Of a stretch of 64,000 nt of DNA, positions 24,241 to 31,291 are shown in pieces (position 1 is the first letter of the stretch; the number at the start of each line of letters is the position of its first letter). The stretch is from Mumia sp050632745 (GTDB lineage Bacteria; Actinomycetota; Actinomycetes; Propionibacteriales; Nocardioidaceae). The position numbers and the translations under genes were made by a program. The stretch spans positions 558,001-622,000 of the forward strand of contig NZ_JBODSD010000002.1 of the NCBI RefSeq assembly GCF_050632745.1. Reading direction: 5' to 3'. The notes below the pieces were generated by a model, which was given only the letters and a program-made list of their open reading frames with translations, ran no database searches and had not been told where the DNA came from.

Positions 24241-25758
24241 TCACAGCCGGGCGTAGTTGGGGGCCTCGACCGTCATCTGGATGTCGTGGGGGTGGCTCTC
24301 CTTGAGACCCGCCGACGTGATGCGGACGAACTGGCCGCGCTCCTGCAGCTCCGGGACCGTGTGGGCACCGACGTAGAACATCGACTGGTGCAGACCGCCG
24401 ACGAGCTGGCGGACGACGGCGCCGAGCTGGCCGCGGTACGCGACCTGGCCCTCGATGCCCTCCGGCACCAGCTGGTCGTCGCTGGTGACGTCGGCCTGGA
24501 AGTAGCGGTCCTTCGAGTAGGACTTCTTGCCGCGCGAGGACATCGCGCCCAGCGACCCCATGCCGCGGTAGCTCTTGTACTGCTTGCCGTTGACGAAGAT
24601 GAGCTCGCCCGGGCTCTCCTCGGTGCCGGCCAGGAGCGACCCGACCATCACCGTGTCGGCGCCGGCGACGAGAGCCTTGGCGATGTCGCCGGAGTACTGG
24701 AGGCCGCCGTCGCCGATCAGCGGGACGCCCGCGGGCTTGGTCGCGCGCGACGCCTCGTAGATCGCGGTGACCTGCGGGACACCCACGCCCGCCACCACGC
24801 GGGTGGTGCAGATCGAGCCGGGCCCGACGCCGACCTTGACGGCGTCCACGCCGGCGTCCACGAGCGCCTTGGCACCGGCGTACGTCGCGACGTTGCCGCC
24901 GATGATCTGGACGTGGGAGGTCGACGGGTCGGCCTTGAGCCGCGCGATCATCTCCAGCAGCGCGCGCGCGTGCCCGTGCGCGGTGTCGACGACGAGCACG
25001 TCGACCCCGGCCTCGATCAGCGAGGTGGCCCGGTCCCACGCGTCGCCGAAGAAGCCGACCGCGGCGCCGACGAGCAGCCGACCCTGGGCGTCCTTGCTGG
25101 CGTCGGGGAACTGCTCGGACTTCACGAAGTCCTTGACCGTGATGAGCCCGCGGAGGTGGCCGGTCTCGTCGACGAGCGGGAGGCGCTCCTTCTTGTGGGC
25201 GCGCAGCAGCTCGGCGGCCTCCTCACGGTCGATGCCGACCGGGCCGGTGATCAGCGGCATCGGCGTCATGACCTCGCCGACCGTCTTCTGGGACCACTCG
25301 GCGAGGGGGACGAAGCGCAGGTCGCGGTTGGTCACGATGCCGAGGAGCTTGTCGTCGGAGTCGACGACCGGGAGCCCGGAGACGCGGTACTGGCCGCAGA
25401 TCTCGTCGAGCTCCTCCAGGGTCGCCTTCGGCGTGATCGTGATCGGGTTGGAGATGACACCGGTCTGGGTGCGCTTGACCAGGTCGACCTGGTAGGCCTG
25501 GTCCTCGACCGAGAGGTTGCGGTGGAGGATGCCGATGCCGCCCTCGCGCGCCATGGCGATCGCCATGCGCGCCTCGGTCACGGTGTCCATCGCCGCCGAG
25601 ATCAGCGGGACCCGCAGCGAGATGCCGCGGCTCAGACGCGAGGTGGTGTCGACCTCGCTCGGGATGACGTCGGTCTCGCCCGGGAGCAGGAGGACGTCGT
25701 CGTACGTGAGACCCAGAGGTGCGAACTTCTCCGGCACACCCGCAGCGTTGAGATCCAT
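24241..25758 (-). CDS. guaB: IMP dehydrogenase
   Basis: This 505-residue enzyme oxidises IMP to XMP with NAD+, the committed step to GMP. A TIM barrel is interrupted by two CBS domains (about 110-230). The catalytic Cys lies in VGPGSICTTRVVAGVG, the mobile flap in YRGMGSLGAM, and the product site in IGDGGLQYSGDIAKAL. The ATG at 25758 follows ggaagga with good spacing; in-frame starts farther upstream lack this. No guanine riboswitch or PurR-like site was recognised in the 144 bp upstream. Confidence 0.97.
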   Translation of the reverse strand: MDLNAAGVPEKFAPLGLTYDDVLLLPGETDVIPSEVDTTSRLSRGISLRVPLISAAMDTVTEARMAIAMAREGGIGILHRNLSVEDQAYQVDLVKRTQTGVISNPITITPKATLEELDEICGQYRVSGLPVVDSDDKLLGIVTNRDLRFVPLAEWSQKTVGEVMTPMPLITGPVGIDREEAAELLRAHKKERLPLVDETGHLRGLITVKDFVKSEQFPDASKDAQGRLLVGAAVGFFGDAWDRATSLIEAGVDVLVVDTAHGHARALLEMIARLKADPSTSHVQIIGGNVATYAGAKALVDAGVDAVKVGVGPGSICTTRVVAGVGVPQVTAIYEASRATKPAGVPLIGDGGLQYSGDIAKALVAGADTVMVGSLLAGTEESPGELIFVNGKQYKSYRGMGSLGAMSSRGKKSYSKDRYFQADVTSDDQLVPEGIEGQVAYRGQLGAVVRQLVGGLHQSMFYVGAHTVPELQERGQFVRITSAGLKESHPHDIQMTVEAPNYARL

Positions 25759-25902
25759 GACGTCCTTCCCTCGTGCACCCGACGTCCCCATCCTAACGAG
25801 GACCCCTGTGGACCGTTCCAACGCCGGACGGGCGCTTCTGCTTCCACCCGCGGGATGCGGCGGCGGTCACGTCGGGCGCGGCGGGGCGCGGGAGCGTACG
25901 CC

Positions 25903-26766
25903 TCAGTTGACGACGTACCAGGGGCGCCACACCCGGTGGTCCCGGGAGTGGTCGTCGTCGTGGCGGTCCCAGCCGCGGTCGCGGTCGGAGTCGCGGTCGT
26001 CGGAGCGCCCGCGATCGTCGTGGTCGTGGTCGTCACCGGGGTCGCTCGGGCGCGGGTGGTCGGGCACCGGCGACGTCGGAGCCGGGCCCCGCGGGCCGGG
26101 GGCCGGCGTGGGGTCGGTCCTGGGCGCGGGGCTCGGTGACGCCGGCGGCTGGTCCTCGGTGCCGGGGGCGTCCGACCGGTCACGGCTGGACTTCGGCGGG
26201 GTCGAGGTCGCCAGGTCCTCGTCCCGGGTCGAGGTCAGGGCCTCGGCGCCGGCGCGTCCCCCGTGCAGGGCCCGCGGGACGTCCGACGGGGTCGGTGCGG
26301 TGGACGGCGTGCCGGGGCCGGACGCCCTCGGGGTCGCGACGCCCTCGCCGAAGCCGACCGCGCGGGCCACGACGTAGGTGAACGGGGCGACGGGGTTGCC
26401 TGCGACGGCCTGGCCGACCCCCATCGCCAGCAGGACGGCGGCGCCGAGGGCGATCGATCCCAGGCGCCGGGTGCGCACGCCGGCCCTGCCCGCACGGTGC
26501 CGACGGGCACCGGCCGCCGACGCGGACCGCGTCGCGCGTTCCTCGGCACGGTGCGGGAGCGTACGGCCGCCGGCTGCGAGCGGCTCGACGGCCGTCGGGG
26601 CAGGCCCGGCGCCGACCAGGTCGTCGTGAGCCGCCGAGGGCTCGCTGTCGGCCACGTCGGTGCGCCAGGCGGCGAGCCCGGCGAAGACCGGGTCGTCGGC
26701 GACGCGCCCGGCGAGCAGCTCGTCGATCAGGTGGTCGTCCTCGGCGACGGGGTCGTGGCGGGTCAT
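25903..26766 (-). CDS. rsdA: Membrane anti-sigma factor (RsdA-like) with charged C-terminal tail
   Basis: A 287-residue single-pass membrane protein whose ATG overlaps the sigma factor stop. The N-terminal 40 residues (DDHLIDELLAGRVADDPVF, AAWRTDV) resemble the sigma-binding region of mycobacterial RsdA. A transmembrane helix spans about 102-122. The predicted external part is Pro/Ser-rich. It ends in about 45 residues made almost wholly of Asp, His, Arg and Ser (DDHDHDDRGRSDD, DRHDDDHSRDH) and then WRPWYVVN. Function is inferred from coupling to sigD. The tail could bind metal or wall polymer. Confidence 0.78.
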   Translation of the reverse strand: MTRHDPVAEDDHLIDELLAGRVADDPVFAGLAAWRTDVADSEPSAAHDDLVGAGPAPTAVEPLAAGGRTLPHRAEERATRSASAAGARRHRAGRAGVRTRRLGSIALGAAVLLAMGVGQAVAGNPVAPFTYVVARAVGFGEGVATPRASGPGTPSTAPTPSDVPRALHGGRAGAEALTSTRDEDLATSTPPKSSRDRSDAPGTEDQPPASPSPAPRTDPTPAPGPRGPAPTSPVPDHPRPSDPGDDHDHDDRGRSDDRDSDRDRGWDRHDDDHSRDHRVWRPWYVVN

Positions 26767-27362
26767 GCCGGCACCTCCCCCAGCGTCACCTGGCGGTTGC
26801 GGTGCAGCTCGCGGAGCCGCTGGAGCGCCCGGTGCTGGGCGATGCGCACAGCGCCGGGCGTCATGCCCATCGTGGTGCCGACCTCGTGCGCGGTCAGGCC
26901 CATCGCGACCCGGAGCACGAGCACCTCGCGCAGCCGCTCGGGGAGTGCGTCGAGCAGGGCGAGGACGTCCTGCGACTCCAGGCGCCCGAGCACCTCGCTC
27001 TCGGCCGAGGCGGCGGCCTCTCCGGACTCGGGGACGACGTCGACCAGGATGTGGCGCGACCGGTACGCGCTGCGCTGCGCGTCGGCCACCTTGCGGCTGC
27101 CGATCGCGTACACGAAGGCCTCGAAGGGCAACCCCTGGTGCCGGAACGTCGGGAGCGCCTGGAAGACGGCGATGCAGATCTCCTGCGCCACGTCGTCGGC
27201 GAGCTGGGCGCCGTCGCGGTAGCCGCCGAGACGGGCGCGGCAGTAGCGGTGCGACACCGTGCGGACGTCGCGCATCAGGGCATCCATGACCGCGTCGTCG
27301 CCGAGGGCGCGCAGCGCGAGCTCGGCGAGGTCCGGCTCACCGGTCGGATGGCGGGGAAGCAT
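26763..27362 (-). CDS. sigD: SigD-like RNA polymerase sigma factor
   Basis: A 199-residue sigma-70 family member with region 2 (QLADDVAQEICIAVFQAL, FEAFVYAIGSRKVADAQR) and region 4 (LPERLREVLVLRVAMGLTAHEVG, TPGAVRIAQHRALQRLREL). The location between groEL and an RsdA-like membrane protein matches SigD of mycobacteria. The ATG at 27362 is set 7 nt after aagga; the longer frame upstream lacks homology. The sigma/anti-sigma overlap suggests equimolar synthesis. Confidence 0.9.
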   Translation of the reverse strand: MLPRHPTGEPDLAELALRALGDDAVMDALMRDVRTVSHRYCRARLGGYRDGAQLADDVAQEICIAVFQALPTFRHQGLPFEAFVYAIGSRKVADAQRSAYRSRHILVDVVPESGEAAASAESEVLGRLESQDVLALLDALPERLREVLVLRVAMGLTAHEVGTTMGMTPGAVRIAQHRALQRLRELHRNRQVTLGEVPA

Positions 27363-27467
27363 CCTGGATCCTTCGGGGGTCAGCAGCATCGAGGACGGCG
27401 GCACGGCGCGTGCCAGATGACACCGTCCCACGTCGGCGAGCGGCGCGCCAGTGCTTCGTGAAAACGA

Positions 27468-27501
27468 GGTCGGCCCGCCCCCAGAGGGGACGGGCCGACC
27501 T
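27468..27501 (-). terminator. Rho-independent terminator after groEL
   Basis: A perfect 11-bp stem (27468-27478 with 27491-27501) with an inner CCCC/GGGG extension. In the direction of groEL transcription it is followed by cgtttt. It separates groEL from sigD. Confidence 0.9.
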
Positions 27502-27517
27502 GCCGAGCAGCGTGTCG

Positions 27518-29119
27518 TCAGTGCGCGTGGGCGCCTGCCGGCTCGTCGTCCTCGGCGGGCTTCTCGACCACCAGCGTCTCGGTGGTGAGCAGCATCGCGG
27601 CGATCGAGCCGGCGTTGGCGAGCGCCGAGCGCGTCACCTTCACCGGGTCGAGGACACCCTGGGCGACCAGGTCGCCGTACTCGCCGGTCGCGGCGTTGTA
27701 GCCCTGGCCGCTCTCGCGGACCTTGGCCACCACGACGTAGCCGTTCTCGCCACCGTTCTCGGCGATCCAGCGCAGCGGCTCGACGGCTGCCTTGCGGACG
27801 ATCGAGACGCCGACGGCCTCGTCGCCGGTCAGACCGAGCTCGCCGTCGAGGACCGACACCGCGTTGACGAGGGCCGAGCCGCCGCCGGCGACGATGCCCT
27901 CCTCGATCGCGGCGCGCGTCGCGGAGACGGCGTCCTCGATGCGGTGCTTCTTCTCCTTGAGCTCCACCTCGGTCGCGGCACCCACCTGGATGACGCAGAC
28001 GCCGCCGGCGAGCTTCGCGAGACGCTCCTGGAGCTTCTCGCGGTCCCAGTCGGAGTCGGTGGCCTCGATCTCGGCCTTGATCTGGTTGACGCGCGCCGAG
28101 ACCTCGTCGTCGCCGCCGGCGCCGTCGATGATCGTGGTGTCGTCCTTGGTGACGACGACGCGGCGAGCGGTGCCGAGGTCCTCGAGCCCGATCTGGTCGA
28201 GCTTGAGCCCGAGGTCGGGCGTGACGACCTGGGCGCCGGTGAGGACCGCGATGTCCTGCAGCATCGCCTTGCGGCGGTCGCCGAACGCCGGAGCCTTGAC
28301 GGCCACCGAGGTGAACGTGCCGCGGATCTTGTTGACGACCAGCGTGGACAGGGCCTCGCCGTCGACGTCCTCGGCGATGATCAGCAGGGCCTTGCCGGCC
28401 TGGACGACCTTCTCCAGCAGCGGGAGGAGGTCGGCGACCGACGAGATCTTGCCCTGGTTCACGAGGATGTACGGCTCGTCGAGGACGGCCTCCATGCGCT
28501 CGGTGTCGGTGACCATGTAGGGCGACAGGTAGCCCTTGTCGAACTGCATGCCCTCGGTGAAGTCGAGGTCGGTGCCCATGGTGTTGGACTCCTCGACGGT
28601 GATGACACCGTCCTTGCCGACCTTGTCGAAGGCGTCGGCGATCAGGCCGCCGATGTGGGCGTCGCGCGCGGAGATGTTGGCGACGTGCGCCATGTCCTGC
28701 TTGTCGTCGACGTCGCGCGCCTGCTCGAGGAGCTTCTGCGAGACGGCCTCGACGGCCTTGTCGATGCCGCGCTTGAGCGCCATCGGGTTGGTGCCGGCGG
28801 CCACGGCGCGCAGGCCCTCGTGGACCATCGCCTGGGCGAGCACGGTCGCCGTGGTGGTGCCGTCGCCGGCGATGTCGTTGGTCTTGGTGGCGACTTCCTT
28901 GGCGAGCTGGGCGCCGAGGTTCTCGAACGGGTCGTCGAGCTCGACGTCACGGGCGACGGTGACACCGTCGTTGGTGATCGTCGGCGCGCCCCACTTCGAG
29001 TCGAGCACGACGTAGCGGCCCTTGGGTCCGAGGGTCACCTTGACGGTGTCGGCCAGGATGTCGACGCCGCGCTCGAGCGACCGACGAGCGTTCTCGTCGA
29101 ACTCAAGAATCTTGGGCAT
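27518..29119 (-). CDS. groEL: 60-kDa chaperonin GroEL (groES-linked copy)
   Basis: A 533-residue chaperonin with the ATP-site motif GDGTTTATVLAQAM, a canonical N-terminus (PKILEFDENARRSLERGVD) and the apical and intermediate domains complete. The C-terminus ends AGAHAH rather than the GGM repeats of housekeeping GroELs. A His-bearing tail is the mark of the groES-linked GroEL1 type in actinobacteria. It folds proteins in the cytoplasm with GroES. It is transcribed from the CIRCE-controlled promoter upstream of groES. Confidence 0.97.
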   Translation of the reverse strand: MPKILEFDENARRSLERGVDILADTVKVTLGPKGRYVVLDSKWGAPTITNDGVTVARDVELDDPFENLGAQLAKEVATKTNDIAGDGTTTATVLAQAMVHEGLRAVAAGTNPMALKRGIDKAVEAVSQKLLEQARDVDDKQDMAHVANISARDAHIGGLIADAFDKVGKDGVITVEESNTMGTDLDFTEGMQFDKGYLSPYMVTDTERMEAVLDEPYILVNQGKISSVADLLPLLEKVVQAGKALLIIAEDVDGEALSTLVVNKIRGTFTSVAVKAPAFGDRRKAMLQDIAVLTGAQVVTPDLGLKLDQIGLEDLGTARRVVVTKDDTTIIDGAGGDDEVSARVNQIKAEIEATDSDWDREKLQERLAKLAGGVCVIQVGAATEVELKEKKHRIEDAVSATRAAIEEGIVAGGGSALVNAVSVLDGELGLTGDEAVGVSIVRKAAVEPLRWIAENGGENGYVVVAKVRESGQGYNAATGEYGDLVAQGVLDPVKVTRSALANAGSIAAMLLTTETLVVEKPAEDDEPAGAHAH

Positions 29120-29188
29120 GAGGATCCTTCTCTGTGGTGTCGGACCCGTCGAGACGCCGCGGGCCCGGGTGGTGCGGACGCGTGCGGA

Positions 29189-29217
29189 CGCCCCAGCGGT
29201 CCGGGACCGCTGGGGCG
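29189..29217 (-). terminator. Strong hairpin between groES and groEL
   Basis: A perfect 13-bp stem (29189-29201 with 29205-29217) with a 3-nt loop lies 10 nt after the groES stop. It has no T tract. It could attenuate groEL transcription or define an RNA processing site, giving more groES than groEL message. Confidence 0.7.
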
Positions 29218-29226
29218 AGCACGTCG

Positions 29227-29526
29227 TTACTTCTCGATGACCGCGAGGACGTCGCGCGCCGACAGGATGAGGAACTCCTCACCGTCGTACTTGACCTCGG
29301 TGCCGCCGTACTTGCTGAACACGACGGTGTCGCCGACCTTGACGTCGACGGGGATGCGCTCGTCGCCGTCCTCGTTGAAGCGGCCCGGGCCCACGGCCAG
29401 GACGGAGCCCTCGGTGGGCTTCTCCTTGGCGGTGTCCGGGATGACGAGACCCGAGGCGGTGGTCTGCTCCGCCTCGAGAATCTTGACGACGATACGGTCC
29501 TCGAGCGGCTTGATGGTGACCGACAC
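29227..29526 (-). CDS. groES: 10-kDa co-chaperonin GroES
   Basis: This 99-residue co-chaperonin caps the GroEL ring. It opens SVTIKPLEDRIVVKILEAEQ and contains the mobile loop TTASGLVIPDTAKEKP and GPGRFNEDGDERIPVDVKVGD. The GTG at 29526 follows ggggaggt at good spacing; the open frame upstream crosses the promoter and CIRCE region. It is the first gene of the groES-groEL operon. Confidence 0.97.
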   Translation of the reverse strand: MSVTIKPLEDRIVVKILEAEQTTASGLVIPDTAKEKPTEGSVLAVGPGRFNEDGDERIPVDVKVGDTVVFSKYGGTEVKYDGEEFLILSARDVLAVIEK

Positions 29527-29650
29527 TTGTCGACCTCCCCTTTCGGTGTAACCCCGTACGCGGTGTTTGACCCGTACGACAGGACTGGGACTGTGGTCCA
29601 TCGAGGTGCTCGTACGCACGCCGTCGCGGGAGCCGTGCGTCACTGCACCG

Positions 29651-29677
29651 TTAGCACCCAGGATACGAGAGTGCTAA
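29651..29677 (-). promoter_or_regulatory. CIRCE element (HrcA operator), groES-proximal copy
   Basis: TTAGCACCC-N9-GAGTGCTAA matches the CIRCE consensus TTAGCACTC-N9-GAGTGCTAA with one mismatch. It lies just downstream of the predicted start point of groES transcription, where HrcA binding would block initiation or clearance. Confidence 0.92.
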
Positions 29678-29682
29678 CGCCC

Positions 29683-29711
29683 ACGGTAGGACGGGGCTGG
29701 CACTCGGTCAA
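29683..29711 (-). promoter_or_regulatory. groES-groEL promoter
   Basis: On the minus strand TTGACC (29711-29706) and TACCGT (29688-29683) are 17 bp apart. The -35 sits in the spacer of the upstream CIRCE and the start point falls beside the downstream CIRCE, so HrcA bound at either site would cover the promoter. Confidence 0.65.
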
Positions 29712-29723
29712 GCAGAGTGCCAG
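29697..29723 (-). promoter_or_regulatory. Second CIRCE-like element over the -35 region
   Basis: CTGGCACTC-N9-GAGTGCCAG is a perfect 9-bp inverted repeat with the exact CIRCE spacing. It keeps the GGCACTC/GAGTGCC core but has CTG/CAG ends. Two CIRCE copies upstream of groES are known in streptomycetes. Confidence 0.8.
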
Positions 29724-29741
29724 CTCGACCGGACCTCGGGC

Positions 29742-29972
29742 TCAGCCCGCCCACACGCGCAGCAGCGCACGCGCGTCGTCGACGTCGAGGTTGAGCCGGT
29801 CGGGGCGGTAGTCCATGGTGACCGCGTCGTGCGGGCCGATGATCCGCACGACCCGGTCCTCCTCCGCGGCGAGGACCAGGATCGCGGACACGTCGAGGCC
29901 CTCGTAGCGCTCCAGCCACGCGACGTCGTCGGACGGCTCGACGGGGCTCCCTCCGTCCTCGGGATCTCCCAT
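29742..29972 (-). CDS. Small I78-like (peptidase inhibitor) family protein
   Basis: A 76-residue protein. Its second half, VVRIIGPHDAVTMDYRPDRLNLDVDDARALLRVWAG, matches the core of inhibitor family I78 (VRVIxPGDxVTMDYRPDRLNV pattern). It has no signal peptide and lacks the disulfide Cys of secreted members, so inhibition of an extracellular protease is doubtful. It is divergent from the methyltransferase gene starting at 30033. Confidence 0.75.
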   Translation of the reverse strand: MGDPEDGGSPVEPSDDVAWLERYEGLDVSAILVLAAEEDRVVRIIGPHDAVTMDYRPDRLNLDVDDARALLRVWAG

Positions 29973-30032
29973 GCCGCCAGTCTCCCCCACGCGGCCGGGC
30001 CGCGGCGACGACGGTGCTGCGAGACTTGTGGC

Positions 30033-31205
30033 ATGGAGGTCGCGACGTTCGAACGGCTCCTCGCCCCCGAGGGCCAGCAGGTCCTCCACGAGGCCGACGC
30101 CGTGTACGGCTCCGTCGACGACCTCACGCTCGGGACCCGGCTGCGCAGGGCCGGCCACCCTGCCGACCTGGTCGCGGCGGCCACCAGTCAGGTGGCCCTC
30201 CGGCGCCGTGCAGCGACGAAGCTGGGCCCGGAGGCATCCGCGCTCTACGTGACGCCCGACGCGCTCGAGCAGGCGACCCGCCGGACGGTCGCCTCGCACC
30301 GCGCCGAGCGTCTGCGCGCGTCCGGCGCGCGCTCGCTCGTCGACCTCGGGTGCGGGATCGGCGCCGACCTCGTGGCGTTCGCGCGAGCAGGTCTGGCCGT
30401 CCACGGCGTCGAGCGCGACCCGCTGCGCGCGGCGATGGCACGCGCCAACCTCGCCGCCCTCGCACTCGACGGCACGGTCACGGTCGGCGACGTCACCGCG
30501 GTCGACGTGGCGCCGTACGACGTCGCGTTCGTCGATCCCGCGCGGCGGGACGGGCGCGGCCGGACCTTCGACCCCGAGGCGTTCAGCCCGCCGTGGTCGT
30601 TCGTCGTCGGGCTGCTCGCCGACCGCGGGGTCGCGAAGGTCCTCCCAGGGATCGCCCACGACCTCGTTCCCGAGGGGGTCGAGGCGGAGTGGGTCAGCGA
30701 CCGCGGCGACCTCGTCGAGGCATGCCTGTGGGGGCGCGCGTACGCCGGCCCCGCACGGCGTGCCACCGTCCTCGACGCCCACGGCACCGCGACGCTCACC
30801 GACACCGACGCCCCGGCCGACGTCGCCGTACGACCACCCGGCGGCTGGCTGTACGAGCCCGACGACGCGGTGATCCGCGCGGGGCTCGTCACCGCTGTCG
30901 CGGCCCTGACCGGGGGCTGGCTGGTGGACCCCCACATCGCCTACGTCTCCAGCGAGGAGCACGTCGCGACGCCGTACGCCCGCGCGCTCCGCGTCATCGA
31001 GGAGCTGCCGTACCGCGAGAAGCAGCTGCGCGCCGCACTGCGCGACCGCGGCGTCGGCACCCTGACGGTGAAGAAGCGCGGCGTGTCGGTCGTGCCCGAG
31101 GTGCTCGTGAAGCGGCTCCGGCTCACCGGCCCGACCGCGGCGACCGTCATCCTGACGCGGGTCCAGGGCGAGGGCCGGGCCTATCTCGTCGAGCCCGTCG
31201 CCTGA
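30033..31205 (+). CDS. THUMP-like-domain class I methyltransferase
   Basis: A 390-residue SAM-dependent methyltransferase. Motif I is SLVDLGCGIGADLVAFA, the acidic ribose-binding position follows in VHGVERD, and the catalytic-loop equivalent FVDPARRDGRGR lies near 170. The C-terminal 100 residues (YREKQLRAALRDRGVGTLTVKKRG) match the THUMP-like domain common in actinobacterial homologues, which suggests an RNA substrate. The exact target is unknown. Confidence 0.87.
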   Translation: MEVATFERLLAPEGQQVLHEADAVYGSVDDLTLGTRLRRAGHPADLVAAATSQVALRRRAATKLGPEASALYVTPDALEQATRRTVASHRAERLRASGARSLVDLGCGIGADLVAFARAGLAVHGVERDPLRAAMARANLAALALDGTVTVGDVTAVDVAPYDVAFVDPARRDGRGRTFDPEAFSPPWSFVVGLLADRGVAKVLPGIAHDLVPEGVEAEWVSDRGDLVEACLWGRAYAGPARRATVLDAHGTATLTDTDAPADVAVRPPGGWLYEPDDAVIRAGLVTAVAALTGGWLVDPHIAYVSSEEHVATPYARALRVIEELPYREKQLRAALRDRGVGTLTVKKRGVSVVPEVLVKRLRLTGPTAATVILTRVQGEGRAYLVEPVA

Positions 31206-31220
31206 GCCTGGACGCGCCGA

Positions 31221-31246
31221 TGGCGGGGCCCGTACGAACCCCGCCA
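31221..31246. terminator. Bidirectional terminator hairpin
   Basis: TGGCGGGG (31221-31228) and CCCCGCCA (31239-31246) form a perfect 8-bp stem between the convergent methyltransferase and Ig-repeat genes. A second hairpin, agccgc-tca-gcggct (31265-31279), follows. Confidence 0.7.
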
Positions 31247-31291
31247 CCGGCGGTCGTGCGTGTCAGCCGCTCAGCGGCTGGTCACTCCTGC

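Noticed and set aside
25759..25902. Purine riboswitch upstream of guaB
   Set aside because: No purine aptamer core or terminator/antiterminator pairing was found in the 144 bp.
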